DNA of 64,000 bases from Flavobacterium ajazii (GCF_010614725.1 NZ_JAAEHL010000005.1:124001-188000), one strand, 5' to 3'. Positions 33,016 to 43,283 are shown, numbered from the stretch's first letter. A program made the numbers and translations. Notes: generated from the letters alone by a model not told the origin.

Positions 33016-34074
33016 TTATTTTTTAGATTCGTCAATACGTTTCTGAATCAAATCCCATGCGTAATAATGAAATGTCATTCCGTTGCTCATTGCTACAAAA
33101 AGACCGTTTTTATATGGTTCGCCTAAATTAATACTGGTTACATCGGCACCATCACATTCGATTGTTGAAGTTGGAACCTCTGCCAGTAATTTATAACTGT
33201 TTGGATTTCCGTTAACACCTTCTCTCGGATACACCATAAAAGTGTTAGCCTGTTGGTTTGATACTAAAATATATCCTGTAGAATCCGTTTTTTTGTAAAT
33301 AGCAATTCCTTCGTGATCGGCTTTAAAATCTTTCTGTCCAAAAAGTGCCAATTCTTTATTATCATTTAAAACTGGATCTGCTTTGTATTTTCTGATTCCG
33401 AATTGCTCATCACAGTAGTAAACAGCTCCCAGTTCATTATCAACAGCAATCGCTTCGATTTCTTTCTTTCCACTATAAGCTCCAAATTTGCGAACTACAT
33501 TTCCTGTAGCAAATTTTCCGCTTCCGGAAAGTTCATACTGCCATAAATAACTTCCAGAAGGGCCAGATTTTCTTCCTACAATGGCAAATATTTTACCGTC
33601 TGTTGGACGTGTGTATAAAGCAACTCCCATTGGATCACGCAACTCTTCTCCTTCAAAAACCGAAATACCGCCGTTGTCAATTGGTTCTAAATCCGGCAGA
33701 CTGAAGATTCTAATTTTGTTGCTTTCACGTTCTGTTGTAACGGCGATATCAACTTTTTTTCCGTCAATAACTAATCCGTAAGCGATATCAACATTATTTG
33801 GACGTTTTAACGGAATTGATTTTTTAAGGATTTTTCCATTTAAATCAAAAGCATACAAACCACCGTCTGTATCTTTATCGGTTCCTACGATAATACTTTT
33901 TGTAGCATCGGTTGGATGAATCCAGATCGAGGGATCGTCAGTATCGTGGGGCAAAGCTTCTGTAACCGCAGTTGGTTTTACTGCATTTGGTGCAACCGGA
34001 GCCAATTTATCATCTTTACAAGCCGTGAATGAAAGTGCTAAAAGTAAAAACGCAAGTATAGATTTATTCTTCAT
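33016..34074 (-). CDS. Beta-propeller phytase, lipoprotein
   Basis: A 352-residue protein with a lipoprotein signal (LLALSFTACKDD, Cys19). Family signatures are LPHDTDDPSIWIHP, IIVGTDKDTDGGLYAFDLNGK, RPNNVDIAYG, GLFVAMSNG and conserved Asp/Glu residues of the calcium-rich catalytic cleft. Beta-propeller phytases stepwise remove phosphates from inositol hexakisphosphate. The acidic residues right after the Cys (KDDK) resemble the surface-export signal of Bacteroidota lipoproteins. It lies 75 bp after a TonB receptor gene on the same strand, a pairing known for phosphate scavenging. Confidence 0.92.
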   Translation of the reverse strand: MKNKSILAFLLLALSFTACKDDKLAPVAPNAVKPTAVTEALPHDTDDPSIWIHPTDATKSIIVGTDKDTDGGLYAFDLNGKILKKSIPLKRPNNVDIAYGLVIDGKKVDIAVTTERESNKIRIFSLPDLEPIDNGGISVFEGEELRDPMGVALYTRPTDGKIFAIVGRKSGPSGSYLWQYELSGSGKFATGNVVRKFGAYSGKKEIEAIAVDNELGAVYYCDEQFGIRKYKADPVLNDNKELALFGQKDFKADHEGIAIYKKTDSTGYILVSNQQANTFMVYPREGVNGNPNSYKLLAEVPTSTIECDGADVTSINLGEPYKNGLFVAMSNGMTFHYYAWDLIQKRIDESKK

Positions 34075-34149
34075 TTTTATAATGTATTTGTATGCAATTA
34101 GACAGAGCCGTTAAACTCTGTCTAATTTAAGAATTTTAAAAAACAGGTT

Positions 34150-36960
34150 TTACAAGTCTAATTTCAAACCGAAATTGTAACGAGCCTGATAGTATTCAGC
34201 TTGTTTTGTATTCGATTCAATTCCCTGATAGTAACGCAATGGCTGATTTGTTAAGTTATTAGCTTCTGCAAAAAAGCGAAGTTTAGGCGTAATTTTATAC
34301 GACGCATTCGCATCTAAGAAAAATTGTTTGTCATAGAAACTGTCGTTGTATGCTTCTGAACCTAATTCATCTAAATAATCTGAGGTGAAATTAGTAGAAA
34401 TTCTTGCCGAGAAACGTTTGTTTTCCCATGATAATGATCCGTTGAACATGTGCGGAGCAGTTCCAGGAAGACTGATGTTGTTTCTTTCATTTCCGTCTTC
34501 ATCAGCAATTCCTTTTGCTTTAGATTTAGTGTAAGTATAGTTTAAATAAATACCGAAACCTTTTAAGAATTTACCAGGCAGGAAATCTAACTGACGCTGA
34601 AGCGCTACCTCAAAACCATAAACATTAACATGGTCTCCGTTTCTTGATTGCAAAAATGACCAGTTTTCGCCAGCAGGAATTGGATTTACCTGGTTTGGGA
34701 AATCTGCAGCAAATTTAGCATCTGTATATTGATTATCGCTGTAGTTGTAAATGAAATCATTTAATTTTTTGTAGAAAACACCCCCTGAAATTAATCCAAC
34801 CGATTTAAAATAATTCTCTACCATGAAATCATAATTGTATGAATACGTTACATCAAGATCCGGATTTCCTGCCGTAATTTCTTTGTCAGCCGCAATATTG
34901 TTTACATAAGGCGCTAATGCATAATAGTTTGGTCTTGCCAATGCCGTAGTTGCAGCAGCTCTTAAAACTAAGTCTTTTGTAGCATTGTACTGAAAAGAAA
35001 CACTTGGCAATAAATTAGTATAAGAATTTGTCGTGTTGATCTGGCTTTCTAATTCTTCTTCATCTAAAACACGGTTTCCTGTATAATCGATGTGTGTACT
35101 TTCGACACGGAAACCTAAAACCATTGAAAGTTTATCGTTAAAATCCTGATCCCATCTTACATAAGCAGCATAGATACTTTCTTTAGCATTATAATTCACA
35201 GCTAGGTATTCAGCCGGGTCTGCTTCTTTATCAAACAAGCTAGCGTTGTTAAGGTCTAAACTTCCTAAGAAATTAGCCGAAGCAAAAGTTCCCGGTACAT
35301 ATTTACTTCCCGGATTAAAATTTTTTCCATCAAAATAGCTCGTTGGAACTTCAGATAATAATTCCATTCCGTCATTGATTGGTTCGTAAGCATAGAAAGT
35401 GTTGTTTCTTTCTTTTTCTTTCAAACGAAGTCTAAGACCTGTTCTTAATCTTCCTTTTTCACCTGCAATAACAGAAAATGGAAAACGGATATTCACTTTT
35501 GCACCAAATTCACTTTCGCTTGTTTCGTCTGTATTTTCAGAAACTGAATCAAATTTAAATTCATCTGTAGATTCACCAACAGTTGTCAATAAAGGAAATC
35601 TTGGATCAGATAAATCCTGGAACATCTCTAAACCTTTCTGACGGTATTCGATGTAACGTTCTTCAGGACGGTATTCTCTTGCTTTAGCATAGTTTGCAGA
35701 CCAGTCTAAATCTAATTTTGAACTGATTAAATGTTCTCCACGAATAGAATAATTCTGAACTCTCTGATCTTCTAATCTTCTGTTTTTATTACGGTTATTA
35801 TCAACACCACCTTTTGTCTGGCGTTTTACACGACCTTCAAAACCAATAATTTCTTCACCATTATAAAGTGGTTCGATATCATCATAAGTAGTTCTGAAAC
35901 GGTTTTCTCTGTCGTCTCTCCAGTTGTAAATTGCATTAGCGAAAATACTGTTATTCTCGTCAAATTTATAATCTAAAGCAATCGATCCACTTCTACGGAT
36001 ACGCTGTACATCGTATTTTCTAATTTCTGAAGCCTGCAAATACTGGTTTCCGAAATCGTCTTTTACCCATTCGTTTTCAATATTATCAGAACCATAATCC
36101 ACATTATTATACGATCCACTGACAACCATCCCTAATTTATTATTAAAGAATCTGTTACCATACACTAATCCTGCTGTATAAGACGCATGTTCACGAATTG
36201 GAAGATATCCTCCGGCAAGCGTTGCTGAAATTCTCTCACCGTTTGGAGTTGCTCTTGTCACTAAGTTTACAGAACCTCCAATAGCATCAGCATCCATGTC
36301 TGATGTTAATGTTTTGTTTACTTCGATAGTCGAAATCATATCAGAAGGAATCAAATCCATCTGAACGTTTCTATTGTCTCCTTCGGCAGATGGAATACGG
36401 TCGCCATTTAAGGTTACAGAATTCAAAGACGGAGCCAAACCTCTAATGATAATGTTACGCGCTTCACCCTGATCATTTTGCATTGTGATACCCGGAACAC
36501 GCTTTAAAGCGTCACCCACATTGGCATCCGGAAAACGACCTACCTGATCTGACGAAATTACGTTTCCAATATTTTTGTTATTTTTCTGCTGGTTCAACGC
36601 TTTTGCCTGACCTTTTAAGATGTCACCCACAACAACCTCATTCAACTCTGTTCCTGTAGTTTTAAGAGCAAAGTCAATCACGTTATTTTTACCCTGCTCA
36701 ACTTTGATTTCCTGAGTAATAGCAGTGTATCCAATATATTTTACAGTTACCTGATAAGTTCCCACATTAATATTAAGCAATTCAAAACGACCATTATAAT
36801 CAGAAACAGTGTATTTGTTTTCACCAACAATTTGAATCATGGCTCCCGGCAAAGGAAGTTTGTCATCAGCGTCTAATACCTTACCAGATATTATTGCTTT
36901 TTGAGCATACCCCGATATTGTTATCAAAAAGAGGATTACTGCTGCATAAAAATTTTTCAT
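34150..36960 (-). CDS. TonB-dependent receptor linked to phytase
   Basis: ATG at 36960 (MKNFYAAVILFLITISGYAQ) gives a perfect signal peptide; an upstream in-frame start lacks one. The 936-residue protein has a carboxypeptidase-like regulatory domain (about 22-105, beginning ISGKVLDADDKLPLPGAMIQ), a plug (ALKRVPGITMQNDQGEARNI, RIPSAEGDNR), and a large beta-barrel ending LRYYQGIESNT and a terminal aromatic-rich strand. It likely imports phytate breakdown products or another phosphorylated substrate. No SusD-like gene is next to it. Substrate inferred from the adjacent phytase. Confidence 0.9.
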   Translation of the reverse strand: MKNFYAAVILFLITISGYAQKAIISGKVLDADDKLPLPGAMIQIVGENKYTVSDYNGRFELLNINVGTYQVTVKYIGYTAITQEIKVEQGKNNVIDFALKTTGTELNEVVVGDILKGQAKALNQQKNNKNIGNVISSDQVGRFPDANVGDALKRVPGITMQNDQGEARNIIIRGLAPSLNSVTLNGDRIPSAEGDNRNVQMDLIPSDMISTIEVNKTLTSDMDADAIGGSVNLVTRATPNGERISATLAGGYLPIREHASYTAGLVYGNRFFNNKLGMVVSGSYNNVDYGSDNIENEWVKDDFGNQYLQASEIRKYDVQRIRRSGSIALDYKFDENNSIFANAIYNWRDDRENRFRTTYDDIEPLYNGEEIIGFEGRVKRQTKGGVDNNRNKNRRLEDQRVQNYSIRGEHLISSKLDLDWSANYAKAREYRPEERYIEYRQKGLEMFQDLSDPRFPLLTTVGESTDEFKFDSVSENTDETSESEFGAKVNIRFPFSVIAGEKGRLRTGLRLRLKEKERNNTFYAYEPINDGMELLSEVPTSYFDGKNFNPGSKYVPGTFASANFLGSLDLNNASLFDKEADPAEYLAVNYNAKESIYAAYVRWDQDFNDKLSMVLGFRVESTHIDYTGNRVLDEEELESQINTTNSYTNLLPSVSFQYNATKDLVLRAAATTALARPNYYALAPYVNNIAADKEITAGNPDLDVTYSYNYDFMVENYFKSVGLISGGVFYKKLNDFIYNYSDNQYTDAKFAADFPNQVNPIPAGENWSFLQSRNGDHVNVYGFEVALQRQLDFLPGKFLKGFGIYLNYTYTKSKAKGIADEDGNERNNISLPGTAPHMFNGSLSWENKRFSARISTNFTSDYLDELGSEAYNDSFYDKQFFLDANASYKITPKLRFFAEANNLTNQPLRYYQGIESNTKQAEYYQARYNFGLKLDL

Positions 36961-37191
36961 TGTGTGTTTTGGTTTAATTTTCGGTTGCGAAACTAAAAAC
37001 TGAATGTTATTAAAGCCGTTAAAAAAAATTAACATACTGTTATGATTATGCGGTTAAAAGCAGAAAATATTAATGTTTATGTAACACTAAAACACCAAAT
37101 AATTGATTCACAAGTAAAAACAAATCAACTATTTACTCTTCAATTAAATTTTTGGCGTTAAATTTGCCTTATCAATCAAAAATCATCAATC

Positions 37192-38292
37192 ATGTTAAAA
37201 CAATTTTTTATCCTGTGCTCAGGAGCCGACCGAAATCTTCTTGCAGGCTGTTCAGAAGGCGAACAAACCAAATATGTTGGTATTGGCGCCACTGTTTTTT
37301 TTACCGCAGTTATGGCTTTTCTGGCCAGTGCTTATGCGCTTTTTACTGTTTTTGACTCTATTTATCCAGCCCTGATTTTTGGATTGGTTTGGAGTTTACT
37401 TATTTTTAATCTGGATCGTTTTATCGTTTCGACTATTAAAAAAAGAGATCGCTTTATGGATGAATTTCTTCAGGCGACTCCGCGAATCATATTAGCAATT
37501 ATTATTGCAATCGTAATTTCAAAGCCATTGGAAATCAAAATTTTCGAAAAAGAGATCAATACCGTTTTACTGAAGGAAAAAAACGAAATGGAATTGGCTA
37601 ATAAAAAACAAATTGGAACCTATTTCAAATCGGATTTAGATAAAAATAAAGCCGAAATTGCTGCTTTAAAGGCTGATATTTTAAAGAAAGAGAAAGAAGT
37701 AAATGATTTATACTCTACTTATATTACAGAAGCCGAAGGAACTGCCGGAACTAAAAGATTAGGAAAAGGCCCGGTTTATAAGGAGAAAAGAGAAAAACAC
37801 GATGCTGCCTTAAAAGAATTCGAAACTCTAAAAGCAACTAACGAAGCCAAAATTGCAGAAAAAGAAAAAGCAGGCAAGCAGCTTCAGGCCGATCTGGATA
37901 AAAAGGTTTCGCAGACGCAACCAATCATCGAAGGTTTTGATGGATTAATGGCTAGAATTAATGCCCTGAATAAATTACCATGGATTCCATCATTTTTTAT
38001 CATGCTGTTGTTTTTAGCAATCGAAACCTCTCCCATAATTGCCAAATTACTGGCTCCAAAAGGCGAATTCGATATAAAACAGGAAGAAGCTGAAACTGCT
38101 ATGAAAGCCACTCTGGAACAGAATAAATACCAACGTGAGTTACTGATAAAAACAAGTGCTTCAATGCATGATAAAGTATATGCAGATATTGCTGAAGATA
38201 GAAATCTATACAATCTGCAACGAAAAAATGCTACTGAATTGTTAGAGCTTCAATCAAATGTTTTTTTAGACAAACAAAAAAGCACACTATAA
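37192..38292 (+). CDS. DUF4407 membrane protein
   Basis: A 366-residue protein. The DUF4407 opening (FFILCSGADRNLLAGCS) leads into membrane helices at about 31-53, 58-76 and 93-110. A long periplasmic or cytoplasmic coiled coil (about 118-250, Lys/Glu/Ala-rich) and another helix (about 262-280) follow. The family has no known function. It is divergent from the phytase receptor (231-bp gap) and has its own -7 box, TAAATTTG, at 37159-37166. Confidence 0.9.
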   Translation: MLKQFFILCSGADRNLLAGCSEGEQTKYVGIGATVFFTAVMAFLASAYALFTVFDSIYPALIFGLVWSLLIFNLDRFIVSTIKKRDRFMDEFLQATPRIILAIIIAIVISKPLEIKIFEKEINTVLLKEKNEMELANKKQIGTYFKSDLDKNKAEIAALKADILKKEKEVNDLYSTYITEAEGTAGTKRLGKGPVYKEKREKHDAALKEFETLKATNEAKIAEKEKAGKQLQADLDKKVSQTQPIIEGFDGLMARINALNKLPWIPSFFIMLLFLAIETSPIIAKLLAPKGEFDIKQEEAETAMKATLEQNKYQRELLIKTSASMHDKVYADIAEDRNLYNLQRKNATELLELQSNVFLDKQKSTL

Positions 38293-38317
38293 TACTACAA
38301 TGATTTAGAAAATTATA

Positions 38318-38347
38318 AAGAAAGAAGCTTAACAGGCTTCTTTTTTT
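38318..38347 (+). terminator. Terminator of the DUF4407 gene
   Basis: AAAGAAGC (38321-38328) pairs with GCTTCTTT (38336-38343) and is followed by a T-run. The convergent AraC gene ends at 38352. Confidence 0.85.
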
Positions 38348-38351
38348 GCCT

Positions 38352-39401
38352 TTATAAAAAATCAACGAAAGGGAAAAAGTCGATAAACTCCCAAAAAATA
38401 AAATTCAACTTGGTAAAAATGTTGAACTTTCTAAAATTCATTGGAGTAAAACCATAAAATGATTTAAAAGCAGCCGAAAAATGTGACACATCTTTATAGC
38501 CACATTTATAAGCAACTTCGCCTACATTTGAGTTTTTGTTTTTGAATAATTTTTTGGCATATTCCATTCTGAGTTTGATGACATAACTTTTTACCGTGGT
38601 TTCAAAACAGGCTTTGAATCCTTTTTTGAGTTTAAATTCGTTAAGCGATATCAATCTCGAAAGCTCCAGAAGTGAAGGTGCGTTTGTAAAATTGCGTTCT
38701 AAAATTCTTTTGGCTTCCAGCAGTTTTTTATAATCCTTTTCGTCTACAGGAACTTTGCTTTCAAATTCCTTCAAAGATTCAAGCTGAAAAATTATAAGCT
38801 CTTTGATCTTTGCTTCCAGATACATTTTTTTCATGGATCCGGAATATTTACAATTTTTTATTTCGTGAATAGCCCATTGAATTTCCGAATTAAAGGGAAC
38901 GTATTTTGGCGTAAGGTAACCGGTTTTTTTCTGTAAAATATTTTTCGAGAATTTTTGATGCAGATCCCAGTTTTCATTAATTAATTTAGAATAAAAATCC
39001 GGAGATAAAATAATCGATAGATAATTAATTTCTTCTAATTCAGGGATTTTAAAAGTGGCGTTGAGTTTTGAGGCGTAAAGAATATTATGGGTGTTTTCTA
39101 TAGTGTATTTTTCACTTTCAACTTCATCAATATTAGCTTCTACATTATTACAGCAAATGAAATTCAGTACTACAGATTCCCCAACCATTTCAGTTCGGAT
39201 TGTTTGAGGAGTTGAAAAATACATTTGAATATCAAAAATCAAAATATCTTCAGTAATTAGATTAATGCTGGTAATTTCTCCCAGATCCTCTTTTTTTATA
39301 TTGACTTTTTCTTCAGCAAAATGATTTTTTTGATTGTAAGTGCCGGTTTCAATATCTATAATTGGCTGTTCTTCTCCCAGAATGATTGATTTAAATCTCA
39401 A
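38352..39401 (-). CDS. AraC-family transcriptional regulator
   Basis: A 349-residue regulator. The C-terminal 100 residues hold two helix-turn-helix motifs (SLLELSRLISLNEFKLKKGF and VGEVAYKCGYKDVSHFSAAF) and the usual GFTPMNFRK. The N-terminal half (about 1-230) is a sensor region without clear family. No ATG fits; the start is TTG at 39401. It is divergent from a TonB receptor gene. Two 13-bp direct repeats 21 bp apart lie right upstream, fitting autoregulation and receptor control, as for iron-responsive AraC regulators. Confidence 0.9.
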   Translation of the reverse strand: MRFKSIILGEEQPIIDIETGTYNQKNHFAEEKVNIKKEDLGEITSINLITEDILIFDIQMYFSTPQTIRTEMVGESVVLNFICCNNVEANIDEVESEKYTIENTHNILYASKLNATFKIPELEEINYLSIILSPDFYSKLINENWDLHQKFSKNILQKKTGYLTPKYVPFNSEIQWAIHEIKNCKYSGSMKKMYLEAKIKELIIFQLESLKEFESKVPVDEKDYKKLLEAKRILERNFTNAPSLLELSRLISLNEFKLKKGFKACFETTVKSYVIKLRMEYAKKLFKNKNSNVGEVAYKCGYKDVSHFSAAFKSFYGFTPMNFRKFNIFTKLNFIFWEFIDFFPFVDFL

Positions 39402-39404
39402 AAT

Positions 39405-39438
39405 ATAATCCGTTTTTACAAAATAATAATCCGTTTTT
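39405..39438. promoter_or_regulatory. Two direct repeats, 21-bp period: AraC operator candidate
   Basis: ATAATCCGTTTTT occurs at 39405-39417 and again at 39426-39438, exactly two helical turns apart. Direct repeats of this period are the usual AraC-family half-sites. The pair lies just before the regulator start and centres about 60 bases upstream of the receptor start site expected from the -7 box at 39466. Confidence 0.6.
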
Positions 39439-39465
39439 CCCTATCTGTTTTAAGTACTGTCATGG

Positions 39466-39473
39466 TACTTTTG
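39466..39473 (+). promoter_or_regulatory. -7 box of the TonB receptor gene
   Basis: TACTTTTG fits TAnnTTTG. No -33 TTG is present, which would suit an activator-dependent promoter. The ATG is at 39540. Confidence 0.45.
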
Positions 39474-39539
39474 CTGCAAAATTATTTATAATAAGTCTAA
39501 TTAAAGATAATTTTCTGCTAAAAATTACATTTTCCTTCT

Positions 39540-41801
39540 ATGCGCAATAAATACACTTTTCTTATTATGCTCATTTTAATGACTTTACCGTCATTTTCAC
39601 AAGAAAATCAGACAAAAGAAAAAGAAAAATCTACAGAGAAAAACAAAGAAAAAGATTCAGAAGCAGAAACATTAGAAAACATTACCGTACAGGGAACATC
39701 AAAAAAGAAAAAATTAGAAACTTCCGGTTTTGCTGTTTCAATCATTGAAACCAAGGAAGCTTCATTAAGAAATTTAACTACCAATGAATTACTGGACAGG
39801 TCTGTTGGTGTACGTGTTAGACAAAATGGAGGAATAGGCTCAAATGTTGTATATAACCTGAATGGAATGTCCGGAAGTACTATAGGAGTTTTTCTTAATG
39901 GAATTGAGGTTTCTACTTATGGTCAGTCTTTCAACCTCAACAATATTCCACCAGCCATGATCGAGCGTATAGAAGTTTACAAAGGGGTTTTGCCTGCTCA
40001 TTTAACAGGTGATTATGTCGGTGGAGCAATTAATGTGATACTAAAAAAAGATGTGTCTCAGAATACTGCTAACGTTTCAGCCTCTTATGGATCATTTAAC
40101 ACTTTCCAATCCGATTTTGGTGTAATGTATCGGGATAAAAAAACAGGATTTTCCTTCAGAGGCACTGGTTCTTATATCTACACAGACAATAGTTACGAAA
40201 CTTGGGGATACTCTTCAACATATGTAAATGAATTTCAGCAAATTAAACACTACTACAGAGCAAAACGATTCAACAATACTTATAAAAATATATCCGGACG
40301 TTTTGAAGTTGGTTTTACCAACACCAAATGGGCTGATCAGTTTTTTATTGTATACAATGGATCGAGTAACTATACCGAAATTCCTCACGGTATAACAATG
40401 TCTGTACCGTATGTGGGTAGATTTAATGAAACGGGAGCGAATGTATTTGAACTGAACTATAACAAGAGAAATTTTCTTGCAAAAAATTTAACTTTTAATG
40501 TCAATGCCGTGCGAAGCGAACGTAATACCTATTTACAGGATACTGTTGGTTATGCTTACAATTGGGATGGCAAAATAAGGCATGTTTATGAAAATGGCGT
40601 TCTGGTTAAATTGAAGACAAAAGAGGGAGGACAACAAGGGAAAAAAGTTATTACTGATATAGACACAAAAATTACAAACGCACGAGCCAATTTGGGCTAT
40701 TTGATTACAGATGGACATCGTGTATCGTTAAATCATAAATTTGAAGCAACAAATAGAAAAGAGGAAGATTTATTAAATCCTGCGTCCAAAGATTTAGCTA
40801 CCGACAGTCATATTTACAAAAATATTATTTCTATGTCTTATGACGCAGAAACTTTTAACAGGAAATTAAAAACCTACATTTCAGGAAAGTACACCAATAA
40901 TCGTGTCAATGATTTACGAAAAAAAATAGTAACAATAGAAGGTGTAAATTCAATTGTCGAAGAAAATGTTACTACTATCGACAGTAATTTTGGCTTCGGC
41001 GGTACAGTCTCATATAATGTAATTCCCAGTATGTTTATCACTGGTTCTACGGAAAACTCATATATAATGCCCTCTGATATGCAATTGTTTGGAGCACCTG
41101 AACAAAATATACTGCCAAATCTTCAATTGCAGGCAGAGAAATACATCAATTATAATTTAGGTTTTCGTTGGAATCCATCTGACTTCGGAAAACATAAAAT
41201 AGCGTTTTATGTTAACGCTTTCTGGCGTAATGCTTACAATAAAATTACGGCACAAACTGTAAACTCAGCAGATATTGTAAATGAATCAGATGCTAATCCT
41301 CAAACCACACAGTACGTTAATCTTGAAAAAACACAAGCAAAAGGCTTCGAAGCAGAAATTATTTACATCTATAACAACCGTCTTAATACTTCTTTTAATA
41401 TTTCAAAATTCAACAATCTTGATAAAAGCGAAATAGATAGTGATGGCAATAAAAATGATTATTATGGCCATCAGGTAGCCAACGAACCTTTTTTTACTAT
41501 GAATGCGAACATGCAGTATAATTTTTTAAATGTTTTTCAGAAGGAATCGCTATTAACCACTTATTATAATGCAGGATATGTAGCCGAATATTTTACGGCA
41601 AGAGGAATGGCCGAATCGTCAAAAACGCCTACTCAGATTTCACATGATTTAGGACTGAGTTATCGTTTTCCTTCGAAAAAACTGGTAGCCAGTGTAGATC
41701 TAAAAAACATGTTTAACGCACAAGTTTATGACAATTTTCAAATACAAAAGCCTGGTAGAGGAATCTACTTCAAATTGAATTACACATTTAGTAAATTTTA
41801 A
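39540..41801 (+). CDS. TonB-dependent receptor, siderophore/heme type
   Basis: A 753-residue outer-membrane receptor with a signal peptide (about 1-20, LPSFSQ). A charged Lys/Glu linker (22-45) and then the TonB box/plug follow (LENITVQGTSKKKKLETSGF, GVFLNGIEVSTYGQSFNLNN, YKGVLPAHLTGDYVGGAINV). A 22-strand-type barrel ends with KPGRGIYFKLNYTFSKF. It lacks the carboxypeptidase-like N-terminal domain of SusC-type receptors, like iron-chelate receptors. A DUF4374 lipoprotein gene follows after 20 bp, and an AraC regulator is divergent. Ligand unknown. Confidence 0.9.
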   Translation: MRNKYTFLIMLILMTLPSFSQENQTKEKEKSTEKNKEKDSEAETLENITVQGTSKKKKLETSGFAVSIIETKEASLRNLTTNELLDRSVGVRVRQNGGIGSNVVYNLNGMSGSTIGVFLNGIEVSTYGQSFNLNNIPPAMIERIEVYKGVLPAHLTGDYVGGAINVILKKDVSQNTANVSASYGSFNTFQSDFGVMYRDKKTGFSFRGTGSYIYTDNSYETWGYSSTYVNEFQQIKHYYRAKRFNNTYKNISGRFEVGFTNTKWADQFFIVYNGSSNYTEIPHGITMSVPYVGRFNETGANVFELNYNKRNFLAKNLTFNVNAVRSERNTYLQDTVGYAYNWDGKIRHVYENGVLVKLKTKEGGQQGKKVITDIDTKITNARANLGYLITDGHRVSLNHKFEATNRKEEDLLNPASKDLATDSHIYKNIISMSYDAETFNRKLKTYISGKYTNNRVNDLRKKIVTIEGVNSIVEENVTTIDSNFGFGGTVSYNVIPSMFITGSTENSYIMPSDMQLFGAPEQNILPNLQLQAEKYINYNLGFRWNPSDFGKHKIAFYVNAFWRNAYNKITAQTVNSADIVNESDANPQTTQYVNLEKTQAKGFEAEIIYIYNNRLNTSFNISKFNNLDKSEIDSDGNKNDYYGHQVANEPFFTMNANMQYNFLNVFQKESLLTTYYNAGYVAEYFTARGMAESSKTPTQISHDLGLSYRFPSKKLVASVDLKNMFNAQVYDNFQIQKPGRGIYFKLNYTFSKF

Positions 41802-41821
41802 TAATCAAATACACCAATATC

Positions 41822-43213
41822 ATGAAAAAAAATCTATTTAGAATAGCATTATTTAGTACTGTTATTACAGCCTTAACATTAGGAAGCTGTAGTAGTGACG
41901 ACAACAACGATTCAGGAACGAATCCACCAGTAGCAGATGGCACACGCTGGATTACTTTAACAGGATCTTTTCCTGACGCTGCAGGAACAGCAGGAAATGG
42001 AGGGACACGCGCCTATGCCATTACTCCTGAAAATGCTGCGGATCCAAATTATGTAGTCGATCTTTTTAAAATGGATGGAGAAAAATATGTTAATGGATTT
42101 GCTCTAAAATCAAGCCGTACTGCTCGTGTTCAGGCTTCTGAAGATGGTCAGTTTTTATACAATATTCAATATACGGGAACAGAAGGTGGTGTATTCAATA
42201 AATACAAGGTTTCTGGGGAAGGAAAATACGAAGAAGTAGGCTTTGAATTAAATACTGCAACTATCCTGGGTACTTCTCCTCGCTGGGTTAAAGCTGCAGA
42301 AGGCATTGGTGTAGGAGTATCTTTTGGAGAAGCATTAGATCCTTATACAGGTAGTGCTCCAAATTACGTATGGAGACATCCAAAAGGTAAAATCAAAATT
42401 GCGAATATCGATTTGAATAACACTGCCATCACAAATACAGGTAATATTGATATCGATCTTGGAGCTGAATTAGAGGCGCAAGGTTACCATGTGTGGAGAG
42501 CAGATGTGCCTGTACTAAACCAGGCTAAAGACAAACTATATATAGGTTTGGGTGTTAGAAGACATAATGTAAACGGTACAGTAACAACAAATGCAAATAC
42601 CGGGGCTATCTCTGGATGGCAGACTACTACAGAAAGAAATGTAGGTACTATGACTTACGTGGTAGATTATCCTTCACTAAGAAACCCAAAAATCATTACT
42701 TCTGAAAATAGTATAATTGATAACCTTGGTTATCGTACATTAACACAGTATGTTGGTACTGATGGAAATCTTTACCAGGCTACTGCTACTTCTGGTCCGG
42801 ATATCCTACGTATCAGTAAAGCAACAAATGATTACGATCAGACTTACCACTTCAATCTTAATACTGCTTTAAGCATAACTGGTTCAAGCATTAAAGCCTG
42901 GAGATATATTAAAGATGGAGTAGCTGTTGTTCTTTATACCGTAACAGGTACTAATGGCGGTTATGTTGCTTTAATAGATTTAAATGCTAAAACAGCAACT
43001 AAACTAGCTACAGATAGTGAAACAGATACAGCATTAGCCACAACATTTGGTCAGTTCCAAAACATTGGTTTAGTAGGAGATAATGTATATCTTCCATTAA
43101 CTCCTTCAGGGAAAGATGGTAATATTTATATTGTAAATTATAAAACCAAAGAAATTAAAAAAGGAGCTACATTAAAAGCTGCTTCAGGAAGTTTCTACTT
43201 AGGAGCTTACTAA
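41822..43213 (+). CDS. DUF4374 surface lipoprotein
   Basis: A 463-residue protein with a lipoprotein signal (ALTLGSCSSDDNND, Cys23). SSDDNND right after the Cys is a textbook surface-export signal of Bacteroidota. The remaining ~430 residues are repeating short beta-strands, likely a beta-propeller, as expected for DUF4374. I recall that a comparable lipoprotein/receptor pair in Bacteroides (XusB/XusA) captures xenosiderophores; whether XusB belongs to exactly this family is not verified here. It is co-transcribed with the upstream receptor. Confidence 0.88.
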   Translation: MKKNLFRIALFSTVITALTLGSCSSDDNNDSGTNPPVADGTRWITLTGSFPDAAGTAGNGGTRAYAITPENAADPNYVVDLFKMDGEKYVNGFALKSSRTARVQASEDGQFLYNIQYTGTEGGVFNKYKVSGEGKYEEVGFELNTATILGTSPRWVKAAEGIGVGVSFGEALDPYTGSAPNYVWRHPKGKIKIANIDLNNTAITNTGNIDIDLGAELEAQGYHVWRADVPVLNQAKDKLYIGLGVRRHNVNGTVTTNANTGAISGWQTTTERNVGTMTYVVDYPSLRNPKIITSENSIIDNLGYRTLTQYVGTDGNLYQATATSGPDILRISKATNDYDQTYHFNLNTALSITGSSIKAWRYIKDGVAVVLYTVTGTNGGYVALIDLNAKTATKLATDSETDTALATTFGQFQNIGLVGDNVYLPLTPSGKDGNIYIVNYKTKEIKKGATLKAASGSFYLGAY

Positions 43214-43249
43214 TTTTGCCCTGAAAAAATAATTACAGTTTGGTTAATA

Positions 43250-43283
43250 AAAACAGGTGTTGATTTATCAGCATCTGTTTTTC
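43250..43283 (+). terminator. Terminator of the receptor-lipoprotein operon
   Basis: AAAACAGGTGTTGA (43250-43263) pairs with TCAGCATCTGTTTT (43268-43281) with a few mismatches, then T. Confidence 0.8.

Noticed and set aside
36961..37035. Upstream start of the phytase-linked receptor
   Set aside because: It would place 25 residues before a perfect signal peptide.
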